Source of the DNA: JAJFUI01 sp039698035
GTDB taxonomy: Bacteria > Planctomycetota > Planctomycetia > Pirellulales > Thermoguttaceae
DNA length: 64,000 nt
NCBI GenBank assembly: GCA_039698035.1
Contig: JBDKSW010000012.1
Coordinates: forward strand, 1-64,000
Reading direction: 5' to 3'
The translations under genes and the position numbers were made by a program. Positions 31,113 through 39,228 of this stretch are shown here, piece by piece (position 1 is the first letter of the stretch; each line of letters starts with the position of its first letter). The notes under the pieces are model-generated. The model saw only the letters and a list, made by a program, of their open reading frames with translations, did no database searches and was not told where the DNA came from.

Positions 31113-31141
31113 TTGACAGGCTTTTTTGGATTTTCTAGGAT
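31113..31141 (+). promoter_or_regulatory. Strong promoter of the second PEP-CTERM gene
   Basis: Consensus TTGACA (31113-31118), 17-base T-rich spacer, TAGGAT (31136-31141). The predicted start near 31148 makes an untranslated leader of about 170 bases. Confidence 0.7.
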
Positions 31142-31196
31142 GGATCACGGTTCAAATCGATTGGCTTGTCCATTGAGACTCGTGTCGTCGTGCACA

Positions 31197-31240
31197 CCGC
31201 AATGGAGTGCGGTTCGGCCGCTTTCGATCGCGCGGCCGAA
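31197..31240 (+). promoter_or_regulatory. Two abutting hairpins in the leader of the second PEP-CTERM gene
   Basis: CCGCA/TGCGG (31197-31201 with 31208-31212) forms a 5-bp hairpin. Directly next to it TTCGGCCGC/GCGGCCGAA (31213-31221 with 31232-31240) forms a perfect 9-bp hairpin with a 10-base loop. Both lie in the long leader, about 75 bases before the ribosome binding site. They may stabilise the mRNA or act as a control element; I cannot match them to a known riboswitch class. Confidence 0.5.
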
Positions 31241-31316
31241 TGAGAAGCTGCTTGGAAGCTTGCGTTGACCGTTTGGTTTGCACAGCTTATTCAAGGATTC
31301 CTTGGGGGAGACTTCC

Positions 31317-32024
31317 ATGCGTTTTTCAACGGTTGGTCGGCGGCATGTGACGGGTATTGCAGCAATGGTTTTTTTCGCCGGCCTGATGGCAGTCGCGCCC
31401 GGGGCAGCGCATGGCGACCTGATCAATCCGACCAGCAACATCACGCCTGACATCAGCAGTTTTGACATGGTGGCGACCTATGACGCCGGCAGCCACACGC
31501 TGACGGTGACCGGTTGTCCGCAGTACTACAATGCGTCGAGCGGCGGCAGCAGCAACTATGTGACGGCGGCCGACGACTATTCATTGACCATCAATGCGAT
31601 ATTGACGCCTTCGGCCACGACGCCGACAAGTGCGACTGGTTCGGTGTCGCTTTATGGCTCGGTTACCGACGGCTCGACGGGACTGCTGCTGAGCGGCACG
31701 GTCGACGGCTTCGGCATCGACCTGCACGACGCTGAGGGCTACGCGCTGTTGGACATCAGCTTCCGTGTGACGGGCGGCGAGCTGGCAGGCGATTTTGGCC
31801 CGACCGCAGCGACCTTGCTTACGGTGTATTACAGCGCCGATTGGGGCGACACGGCGTTCAGCGATCTCGAAAACAATTTTTCGTATAACGATATCTGCAA
31901 CAACGTGGCGGACACTTTTTCCACCACAACGACGCCGGAGCCCGGGACAGCGGCCTTGCTGCTGACGATGGTTGCCGGCGTGGCAGCTTCCGCGTTGCGC
32001 CAATCTAGGAAACGGCGCAGCTAG
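31317..32024 (+). CDS. PEP-CTERM exported protein
   Basis: A 235-residue protein with a signal peptide (hydrophobic GIAAMVFFAGLMAVAPGAAHG) and a C-terminal PEP-CTERM signal: TPEPGTAALLLTMVAGVAA followed by RQSRKRRS. The mature part is rich in Thr, Ser, Asp and Gly and looks like a beta-sandwich (FDMVATYDAGSHTLTVTG, VSLYGSVTDGSTGLLLSG). No known domain is visible. The ATG at 31317 has GGGGGAG six bases upstream, better than the in-frame ATG at 31278. It has its own strong promoter and a structured leader, so high expression as a surface or matrix protein is likely. It immediately precedes the giant adhesin. Confidence 0.82.
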   Translation: MRFSTVGRRHVTGIAAMVFFAGLMAVAPGAAHGDLINPTSNITPDISSFDMVATYDAGSHTLTVTGCPQYYNASSGGSSNYVTAADDYSLTINAILTPSATTPTSATGSVSLYGSVTDGSTGLLLSGTVDGFGIDLHDAEGYALLDISFRVTGGELAGDFGPTAATLLTVYYSADWGDTAFSDLENNFSYNDICNNVADTFSTTTTPEPGTAALLLTMVAGVAASALRQSRKRRS

Positions 32025-32346
32025 TGTGAGCACGGAGGTTTGGTCGTTGCATTCGCTCCGGGCGATTTGTCTGTGTCCGGGGTGACGACGGGGGTGTCTT
32101 GGGACGTCCACTCGTTCGACGAGCGCGCGTGGTTGCGCTGTCTGGCGATATGCGCCCACGGCGCCAATGGTGTCGGCAAGAAGTGCCGAGAGGGACGCGG
32201 TCGGTCTGGTCTTCGATCGATCGACGTTTGGGGCGCATGCCCAGCGGCTGCGGTGCGTTAACAACGTCGCATCCATGAGGCGTTGTGTTCGGATCGCGTC
32301 GGAATAGCGGGGGAATAAAACAATCACACTCAATTATGGAGGATAG
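32025..32346. other. Intergenic region before the giant adhesin gene
   Basis: This 322-base region has no supported gene. An ideal ribosome binding site GGAGG lies at 32338-32342, 4 bases before the first ATG (32347) and 7 before the second (32350), so the second ATG may be the true start of the adhesin. No promoter with both boxes is obvious. A 6-bp inverted repeat ACAACG/CGTTGT is near 32262-32287. Confidence 0.5.
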
Positions 32347-35300
32347 ATGATGTTTCTGCGCAAACTGCGACGTCGGCTCGTGGACAAGCAAAGCTCGCGG
32401 TCAAGCCGTTTCCTGACGGGCCGTCGCTTGAACCTCGAACCGCTCGAGGATCGGCGATTGCTGGCTCTCGTGGGCGTCTCGCCCGCCTTTCCGACGATCA
32501 CGTACGATGCGCAGGGACCGCTGAGCTATGACGCCGACGCCCAGGCGCTGACGTTTGAGTTGAGTGCGACGCCTCTGCAATTTCGCCAGTCGAGCGCCAC
32601 GCCGAACCGCGCGATCAGCACTCCGAGCAGCTTTCACATTAGCATCTACGTTGACAATCAAGGTCAACTGCTCGGCGGCAGCTCGGGATCGGATTTGATT
32701 GTCACCGGCAACATCGACGTCAACGGCGACGGCGTGATTGACTACTCGGGCACGCTGTTGACGGGCGAGGTCACGCAGTTCGGCTATTCCGACTCGGGGA
32801 CCACGACCGATCTGTTCGACTTCCGGTTTACGCCCACGGGCGGCGCGCTGGCGTCGCTGTATTCGGGCAAGGACATTGGCGTCAAGACGACCAGCGAGAG
32901 CAGCACGTTCGCCGGCAGTTTCGCCACGAGCTTCGTCGGCTACGTCAAGGGGACGCTCGGGTCGGTTTCGGCTCGCTGGAGCTCGTTGGCTGGATACGTT
33001 TACAACGACGCCGACGGCGACGGTGTCAGGCAGACCAGCGAGGCGGGGATCGCCGGCGTCACCATCCAATTGACCGGGACCGATATCGGCGGCAACGCCG
33101 TTTCGCTGATGACCGTCACGGACAGTCTGGGCGCTTACACCTTCAGCCAGTTGCGGCCTGGAACGTACTCGGTCACGGAAGTGCAGCCCGCCGGCTGGCT
33201 TGACGGTCTGGACACGCAGGGGACACCTGGGACGGGCGTCGCCGGGCAAGACGTTTTGGCGGACATTGTCCTGAGCGCGGGCGTCAACGGTCTGGAAAAC
33301 AATTTTGGCGAGTTGACGATGTCGCCGGGCATTTCGCTGGTGAAGCTCACCAATGTGACGACGCCTCATGGCACGACGACCGGCGATAACACCTACACAC
33401 CGAGCGTTCCGGCCGGAAGCTCGATCACGTGGATTTACGGGATCGAAAACACGGGAAACGTCCCGCTGTCGAACGTTACGCTGACGGACAACCAGGGCGT
33501 CGTTCTCACGGGACCGGTGGGCGACGTCAACGAAAACGGCATCCTCGACGTTGGCGAGAGCTGGACGTACGCGGCCACTGGAACGGCCATCGCGGGCAGC
33601 TACACGAATACGGCCACCGCAACGGGAACCGCCACCGACGCCACCGGCACGGTCTCGACCGTTGTCATTGCGGAGGACAGCAACTCGTACTTCGGCGTGG
33701 CTCCCGAAATTGCAGTCACCAAGACGACGAACGACACGAATAACCCGAGCGTCGAGACCGGCAGCACGGTGACGTGGACCTATACGGTCACGAACACGGG
33801 CAACGTGAGCCTCTCGGATGTGACGGTGACGGACGAGCAAGGCGTCACGCCCGTCTATGTCTCGGGCGACGATGGCAACGGGCTGCTGGACCAGGGCGAG
33901 GTCTGGACCTACACGGCCACGGGTGTCGCCATCGTCGGCGCGTACACGGCCACGGCGACGGCCACAGGCACGGACGTGACGGACACGGTCTCGACGCCCG
34001 TCAGCGCCCAGGACACGGACGGTTACTTCGGCGTTCAGCCGGGAATCAGCATTGTCAAGTTGACCAACGGCACGGACAACGCCAACCCGTACGTGGCCGC
34101 CGGCAGTACGGTGACTTGGAACTACTACGTGACGAACACGGGCAACGTTGCGTTGGCCGCCGTCGCGGTCAGCGACGACACGGCCGGCGTGACGCCATTC
34201 TATTACACCGGCGACGACGGCAATGGGTTGTTGGATGTGGGCGAGACGTGGGTCTATGCGGCGATCGGCACGGCGGTCGTCGGTCCGTACACGAATACGG
34301 GCACGGTCACCGGCACGGACAGCACGGGCATTGTCGCGACTCCGGTATGCGCCAGCGAAACCGATTCCTACTTTGGCGTTTCGACGGGCGTTGCAATCGT
34401 CAAGCTGACCAACGGCATGGACAATGCCAACGAGCTGCTGACGCCCGGCACGACGGTAACCTGGACCTATCAGGTGACGAACACGGGCAATGCGGCGCTG
34501 ACCGCCGTGGCGGTGACGGACAGCGATGCCACGGTCACGCCCGTCTATTCCAGCGGCGATGACGGCAACGGTCTGTTGGATGCAGGCGAGACGTGGGTCT
34601 ATACGGCCGCGGGCGTCGCTGTCGCGGGACAGTATGCCAACACGGGCACGGTCACGGCGGCAGACGCGACCGGCGCGGTGGCCGGCGCCGTCACGGCCAG
34701 CGAGGGCGATTCGTATTTCGGCGTCCAGCCCGGCATTTGCATCGTCAAGTTGACGAACGGCTCGGATCACAACGACGCGCCCGGCGCGCAGGTGATCGAG
34801 GGCAGCGTCATCACCTGGACGTACGAGGTGACGAACACGGGCAATGTGGCGTTGACCGGCGTCACGGTCGTCGATAGCGATTCCTCGGTGACGCCCGTTT
34901 ACGAGAGCGGCGACACCGATCTCGACGGGCAACTCGACGTGGACGAGATCTGGGTCTATGCGGCCAGCGGAACGGCGATCCTCGGCCAGTACAGCAACAC
35001 GGGCACGGTCGCGGGCAGCGACGCAACGGGGACCGTGTCGGGGGTCGTCACGGCCAGCGACGTGGACTATTACTACGGCGCGGCGCAGACGCCGGCCACC
35101 AAGTCGGGCTACGTCTATGTCGACGCCAACAACGACGGGATCAAGCAGTCGGGCGAGGTCGGAATCAAGGGCGTGAAGATCATTTTGACCGGGGTCAACG
35201 ACCTCGGCCAATCGGTCAACATCACGACGACCACCGACGCGAACGGCTACTACCTGTTCTCGAACCTGCGGCCTGGCACGTATTCGGTCAGCGAGGTTCA

Positions 35301-37017
35301 GCCGACGGGTTCCAGCAGCACGGGCTATGGCGATCACAAGGCCTACATGTACCAGTGGTACGAGCACGGCGTGCGCCATTTCGAGTTGCACAACAGGGAT
35401 GGTTCGATTCGCAAGTACGACGTCGCGGCCAACTGCTCGGCGTTGGACAGCATATTCTCGGAGCTCGACGACCAGTGCTGGACGAGCGACTCTGTGAACT
35501 GGAATGATCAGGATGTGTGCGAAGCATTGTTCCGCAGAATCGACGCCACGCAGACATGCGCGTCGGATGGCGAGTACTTCCTCCGTTACTTCTCGGATTT
35601 CTGGAACGGCGTCCACGTCATTTGCGGTCAAAGCTCGACCCTGTATCTGGACGGCAAGGACACGGCCGGGTCGGACGGCGGCACGGCTGGCAACGATGTC
35701 ATCAGCGACATCGTGCTCAACTGGGGCGACAACGGCACGGACAACAATTTCGGCGAACTGCTGCCGGCCTCGGTTTCGGGCTCGGTCTATGTGGACTCGA
35801 ACAATGACGGCGCCCAGCAATGCACCGAGAATGGAATCGCCGGCGTTGTCGTGACGCTCACCGGCGTCGATGACCTTGGCAACACGGTCAATCTCACGGT
35901 CGTCACCGACCGCAACGGCGGTTACGAATTTGGGAATCTGCGGCCTGGCACGTACACGCTGACGGAAAGCCAGCCGACTTCCTACCTGGACGGGACGGAC
36001 TCGGCCGGCGCTCAAGGCGGCACGGCTGGCGATGATGTGATAAGCGGCATCGTGCTGTCCTCGGGTCTGAAGGCGACTGGCAACAAGTTCGGTGAACTGA
36101 AGCCGTCCAGCCTCTCGGGCTTCGTCTATCTCGACAAGAATAGCAACGGCGACATCGATTGCCGCGACCTGGCGATCGCCGGCGTCACCGTCACGCTGAC
36201 CGGCGTGGACGACCGCGGCAACGCGGTCTCGCTGACCACCGTCACCGACGACGACGGGGCCTACTCGTTCACCAATCTGCGGCCTGGCACGTACACGATC
36301 ACCGAGACGCAGCCGGCTGGTTTCATCGACGGCGTTGACACGATCGGCAGCCAAGGCGGCATCGTTGGCAACGATCAGTTCACCGGAATCGTCCTGCAGG
36401 CAGGCGTTCGCGGCATCAACAACAATTTCGCTGAGTTGCAAGAGGCCAGCGCAACGCTGCACCATGGCCAGACCGCTACGATCGGCTTCTGGAACAACAA
36501 GCGAGGCCAGGCGCTGATCAACTCGCTCAACGGCGGCAGTTCCTCGACCCAGCTTGGCAACTGGTTGGCCACGATGTTCCCGAACATGTACGGCGCATCG
36601 GCCGCGACGCACAATCTGGCCGGCAAGACCAATGCTCAGATTGCCGCGTTCTTCAAGGAGCTGTTCAATGTGCGCGGCATGAAGATCGACGCTCAGGCGT
36701 TGGCCGTGTGCCTGGCGGTCTACGTGACCAATTCCAACCTAGCGGGGAACGTCGCGGCCAGCTACGGCTTCGTCGTTAGCTCGACCGGCACCGGGTCCGC
36801 GACCTTCAACATTGGATCGTCGGGCGAGGCCTTCAACGTGGCCGACAACAGCACGTTGTCGATCATGGCCATCCTGCAACTGACGAACGACCAGACGAAG
36901 AAGGGCATCCTCTGGGATCTCAATGGCAACGGAACCGTCAGCAGCGCCGAGCAGGTGCTGCGGAGCATGGCCAACAACATCCTGACCGCCATCAACGAGA
37001 CCGGCGACATCGGTTAA
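32347..37017 (+). CDS. Giant planctomycete surface adhesin (SdrD B-like and DUF11 repeats)
   Basis: A 1556-residue extracellular protein. The N-terminus has a basic segment and LNLEPLEDRRLLA, the planctomycete motif that marks large exported proteins. Residues 35-210 are a beta-rich domain. Then come an SdrD B/Cna-B-like repeat (215-328) with a DADGDG calcium loop, five DUF11-like repeats (about 330-915, period 114-118), and three more Cna-B-like repeats (918-1137, 1138-1256, 1256-1362). The second Cna-B repeat carries an insert of about 110 residues (988-1098) rich in Trp, Tyr and Cys. The last 195 residues (GFWNNKRGQALINSLNGG onward) form a conserved-looking domain ending in DLNGNGTVSSAEQ, a dockerin-like calcium loop. 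It probably serves in attachment or matrix building. Confidence 0.9.
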   Translation: MMFLRKLRRRLVDKQSSRSSRFLTGRRLNLEPLEDRRLLALVGVSPAFPTITYDAQGPLSYDADAQALTFELSATPLQFRQSSATPNRAISTPSSFHISIYVDNQGQLLGGSSGSDLIVTGNIDVNGDGVIDYSGTLLTGEVTQFGYSDSGTTTDLFDFRFTPTGGALASLYSGKDIGVKTTSESSTFAGSFATSFVGYVKGTLGSVSARWSSLAGYVYNDADGDGVRQTSEAGIAGVTIQLTGTDIGGNAVSLMTVTDSLGAYTFSQLRPGTYSVTEVQPAGWLDGLDTQGTPGTGVAGQDVLADIVLSAGVNGLENNFGELTMSPGISLVKLTNVTTPHGTTTGDNTYTPSVPAGSSITWIYGIENTGNVPLSNVTLTDNQGVVLTGPVGDVNENGILDVGESWTYAATGTAIAGSYTNTATATGTATDATGTVSTVVIAEDSNSYFGVAPEIAVTKTTNDTNNPSVETGSTVTWTYTVTNTGNVSLSDVTVTDEQGVTPVYVSGDDGNGLLDQGEVWTYTATGVAIVGAYTATATATGTDVTDTVSTPVSAQDTDGYFGVQPGISIVKLTNGTDNANPYVAAGSTVTWNYYVTNTGNVALAAVAVSDDTAGVTPFYYTGDDGNGLLDVGETWVYAAIGTAVVGPYTNTGTVTGTDSTGIVATPVCASETDSYFGVSTGVAIVKLTNGMDNANELLTPGTTVTWTYQVTNTGNAALTAVAVTDSDATVTPVYSSGDDGNGLLDAGETWVYTAAGVAVAGQYANTGTVTAADATGAVAGAVTASEGDSYFGVQPGICIVKLTNGSDHNDAPGAQVIEGSVITWTYEVTNTGNVALTGVTVVDSDSSVTPVYESGDTDLDGQLDVDEIWVYAASGTAILGQYSNTGTVAGSDATGTVSGVVTASDVDYYYGAAQTPATKSGYVYVDANNDGIKQSGEVGIKGVKIILTGVNDLGQSVNITTTTDANGYYLFSNLRPGTYSVSEVQPTGSSSTGYGDHKAYMYQWYEHGVRHFELHNRDGSIRKYDVAANCSALDSIFSELDDQCWTSDSVNWNDQDVCEALFRRIDATQTCASDGEYFLRYFSDFWNGVHVICGQSSTLYLDGKDTAGSDGGTAGNDVISDIVLNWGDNGTDNNFGELLPASVSGSVYVDSNNDGAQQCTENGIAGVVVTLTGVDDLGNTVNLTVVTDRNGGYEFGNLRPGTYTLTESQPTSYLDGTDSAGAQGGTAGDDVISGIVLSSGLKATGNKFGELKPSSLSGFVYLDKNSNGDIDCRDLAIAGVTVTLTGVDDRGNAVSLTTVTDDDGAYSFTNLRPGTYTITETQPAGFIDGVDTIGSQGGIVGNDQFTGIVLQAGVRGINNNFAELQEASATLHHGQTATIGFWNNKRGQALINSLNGGSSSTQLGNWLATMFPNMYGASAATHNLAGKTNAQIAAFFKELFNVRGMKIDAQALAVCLAVYVTNSNLAGNVAASYGFVVSSTGTGSATFNIGSSGEAFNVADNSTLSIMAILQLTNDQTKKGILWDLNGNGTVSSAEQVLRSMANNILTAINETGDIG
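33334..35092 (+). repeat. Five DUF11-type internal repeats in the adhesin gene
   Basis: The core GACGAACACGGGCAA recurs at 34131, 34476 and 34830, with a one-base variant at 33789, giving spacings of 342, 345 and 354 bases. A more diverged first copy begins near 33334. At protein level each unit has VKLTNG near its start, TWTYxVTNTGN and DGNGLLDxGExW. The near-identical cores suggest duplication within the gene and possible length variation. Confidence 0.85.
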
Positions 37018-37036
37018 GCAGGCGGACCGGAGACAG

Positions 37037-37064
37037 CCCGGCGGTCGGACCTCCGGCCGCCGGG
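37037..37064 (+). terminator. Strong hairpin after the adhesin gene
   Basis: CCCGGCGG (37037-37044) pairs with CCGCCGGG (37057-37064), and the inner CGG/CCG plus one G-T pair extend the stem to 12 pairs around an ACCT loop. It lies 19 bases after the stop codon. There is no T run, so it may be a Rho-type or stabilising structure. Confidence 0.55.
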
Positions 37065-37153
37065 ACGGTTGTCAACGAGAGAGCGAGCGGGCGTCCGGCT
37101 CCGGGATGGGGCCATCGCAACCACGATTGCATGGCGCTGCGTGAGACGTTCGG

Positions 37154-38296
37154 CTAGGGCGTCGGCGTCTTACCTGGAGACGGGGCCGGCGTTTGGTCGC
37201 TCGGGGCCTTTGGCTTCGGCGGAACGATCCGAACGGATGCCTCCAGTTCGGTGGGCGGCACGCCAGGCAGGTCGGTTTCGATGCGAATCTTGGCCCGCAC
37301 CTGATTTTCGCCGTTGGGCGCGGTCGAGGCGAGAAACGTGATCGGCAGCAGATGACGCACCGCGCTGTCGGTTGGCGGCGCACACTGGAACCGCTCGTCG
37401 CTGCTCTTGACGGCGAGGACGCGGAACGGGGTCCGGCCTTGCAGGACCAGCGTTCGCGTGATGGAGCGGCCCACCTCGGTCAGGCCCATCAGCAATGGCG
37501 AGGGCTGGACGCTGAGCGGCGCGACGATGAGCCCCTCGACGGACACGGGCACACGGGACGATCGGGGATCGAAATCGTTGGTGATGAGGACCAACTGGCT
37601 CCGGATATAGCCTGCCGGGGCGTTTTTCTTGAGGTTCACCGCCAGGTCATACGAGACCTGGAGGGGTGTTCGGCCGGTTTCGACGGCCTCGGCCTCGATG
37701 TTCGGATCGGCCGACTCGATGGCCGTGATGCGCCAATCGGGGCGACCGACGGCGTAAAGGAGCTTCAGCTTGAGTTGGCCGCCGTCGCCCTGCCCGAGGA
37801 CGCCGAACTCGGCCGCGCCGGGCTGAACGACCACGTCGCCGCGGATTCGGGCGTGGACATGGATCTGCACCTCGGCCACGAAGTTTGGCCCAAAGGTGAC
37901 CGTGATGGTGGCGTCCTTGGCGCCCGGCTCGCTCCGGCTGTCCAGCGTGGCAATGATCTCGGCTTTCTCCCACGTTTTGAGCACCTGTTTGGTGAGCTGC
38001 ACACTGGTGCAACCGCAACTGGACGTGGCCGACGCGATACGGATTTCTTCTTCGTTGTTGTTTTCGATAACAAAGCGGTGTTCGGCCTTCGCGCCGCGGG
38101 CGACCAGGCCGAAGTCAAAGCTCGTTTCCTTGATCATCTCGTGGGCCCAGTCGCGTGCCTGGACGGGCGAGACCAGAAGCCACGCGAGAGCCAGCGGGGC
38201 GGCCAGAGCCAGACGCCGGCCTCGCAGTCGCCAGGTCTGCGAGGCGGATTGGGTCGCGTTCAGATTCGGAAGATCGCTCGGTCGAGATTGCATCAT
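37154..38296 (-). CDS. DUF1573 periplasmic protein
   Basis: A 380-residue protein with a signal peptide whose hydrophobic core is LALAAPLALAWLLVSPVQA. Residues about 55-150 are a typical DUF1573 (ASH-like) domain with FDFGLVARGAKAEHRFVIEN and the family signature SCGCTSV. Two further beta-sandwich repeats follow (AAEFGVLGQGDGGQ, then PLLMGLTEVGRS), and the end is a Pro/Lys-rich tail. DUF1573 proteins are common in planctomycetes and Bacteroidetes, with no known activity. The double ATG at 38293-38296 is preferred; an ATG at 38317 in frame would add seven residues. It converges on the adhesin gene. Confidence 0.85.
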   Translation of the reverse strand: MMQSRPSDLPNLNATQSASQTWRLRGRRLALAAPLALAWLLVSPVQARDWAHEMIKETSFDFGLVARGAKAEHRFVIENNNEEEIRIASATSSCGCTSVQLTKQVLKTWEKAEIIATLDSRSEPGAKDATITVTFGPNFVAEVQIHVHARIRGDVVVQPGAAEFGVLGQGDGGQLKLKLLYAVGRPDWRITAIESADPNIEAEAVETGRTPLQVSYDLAVNLKKNAPAGYIRSQLVLITNDFDPRSSRVPVSVEGLIVAPLSVQPSPLLMGLTEVGRSITRTLVLQGRTPFRVLAVKSSDERFQCAPPTDSAVRHLLPITFLASTAPNGENQVRAKIRIETDLPGVPPTELEASVRIVPPKPKAPSDQTPAPSPGKTPTP

Positions 38297-38318
38297 GGTT
38301 TCAGGAATCGTGGGCATT

Positions 38319-38334
38319 CGCGAGCTGGCTCGCG
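38319..38334 (-). terminator. Short hairpin between the corrinoid operon and the DUF1573 gene
   Basis: CGCGAGC (38319-38325) and GCTCGCG (38328-38334) form a compact 6-7 bp stem with a very small loop, 45 bases after the stop of the corrinoid-protein gene on the minus strand. No T run follows. Confidence 0.35.
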
Positions 38335-38378
38335 GCAAAGAAGGCTTTGCGTCAACGCATGAATATCGGAAAAACGTC

Positions 38379-39017
38379 CTAGGCGGCTCCGGCGAGTGTG
38401 TTTGCAAACTTGACGGCGTCCACGGCCGTCCGGGCATAGAAGTCGCAATCGGCCGTTTGCCGCAACAGGTCACTGGCGGCGGCTCCGCCCACCATGACGG
38501 CGAGGCCCTGCCGCTGATTGGCCTGCTTGATCGCGTTTACGGTGGCGATGACCGATTTGTAGCAGGTGGTCAGCAGCACGCTCATTCCGACCAGTTCCGG
38601 CTTGTGCTCGGCAATCGCGGCAACGAACTTATCGGGCGGCACATCGACGCCCAAATCGACCACCTCGAACCCGACGCCGCGCAGCATCGTGATGACGATG
38701 TCCTTGCCGATATCATGGACGTCGTGCTGGACGGAGCCCATCACCACTTTTCCGCGTGCGTTGGCGGCCTTCTCCTTCAGCAGGAAGGGGGCCAGCTCGA
38801 CCATGACGCCTTTCATGATCATGCCGGCGAACATCAGGTCGGGCAGGAAACAGTCGCCGCCGGCAAAGCGGTTGCCGAGTTCGACCATGCCGCCGTTGCA
38901 TTCAGCCAGAATATCGGCGGCCGAGACGCCAGCGGCGAGCTGCTGGCGCACCAGGCGCATCACCTGTTCTTCCGAGGCGGTCGCGACGGCTTCCATCAGA
39001 CTTTCCGATTGACTCAT
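38379..39017 (-). CDS. Corrinoid (B12-binding) methyl-carrier protein
   Basis: A 212-residue protein of the MtaC/MtbC/MttC type. Residues 1-85 are the helical cap domain (ILAECNGGMVELGNRFAGGDCFLP). Residues 90-212 are the Rossmann-like B12 domain with the DxHxxG lower-ligand motif in HDVHDIGKDIV, plus SVLLTT and VMVGGAA. The motif His would coordinate cobalt. The protein carries a methyl group between a substrate methyltransferase and an acceptor methyltransferase. It is the last gene of a three-gene operon with a UroD-like protein and a 56-residue ORF. No dedicated substrate methyltransferase (MtaB- or MttB-like) or reactivase is in the window. Confidence 0.9.
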   Translation of the reverse strand: MSQSESLMEAVATASEEQVMRLVRQQLAAGVSAADILAECNGGMVELGNRFAGGDCFLPDLMFAGMIMKGVMVELAPFLLKEKAANARGKVVMGSVQHDVHDIGKDIVITMLRGVGFEVVDLGVDVPPDKFVAAIAEHKPELVGMSVLLTTCYKSVIATVNAIKQANQRQGLAVMVGGAAASDLLRQTADCDFYARTAVDAVKFANTLAGAA

Positions 39018-39056
39018 GGCTTCGCTCGCTGTGGCAAGGATTCTGGGAGGCGACGG

Positions 39057-39227
39057 TTAGAACGACAGCAGCAATTGCCAAATGTACATATAGCCGAGCG
39101 CATCGACATCTTGCCACACGCGTTTCACCAGTTCAACGTCGCCGGAGATTTTTGGAAAGTCGGCAATCTTTTCTTCCCACGGGATGCACGTGCCAGGCAG
39201 TCGCTTGAGGGACTGATCGTCGTTCAT
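39057..39227 (-). CDS. 56-residue small protein inside the corrinoid operon
   Basis: An ORF of 56 codons, starting one base after the stop codon of the UroD-like gene and ending 39 bases before the corrinoid-protein gene. GGAG lies nine bases before the ATG, within the end of the UroD-like gene, so translation is probably coupled. The peptide begins MNDDQSLKRLPGTCIPWEE and ends GYMYIWQLLLSF. It is soluble-looking, with one Cys, an amphipathic middle (VELVKRVWQDVDAL) and an aromatic C-terminus. I know no family for it. It could be an adaptor or stabiliser of the methyl-transfer complex; only position supports this. Confidence 0.6.
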   Translation of the reverse strand: MNDDQSLKRLPGTCIPWEEKIADFPKISGDVELVKRVWQDVDALGYMYIWQLLLSF

Positions 39228-39228
39228 G

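Noticed and set aside
32401..36612. 1403-codon minus-strand frame opposite the adhesin
   Set aside because: Long only because the adhesin codons avoid minus-strand stops; Arg/Ala/Val-rich and without motifs.
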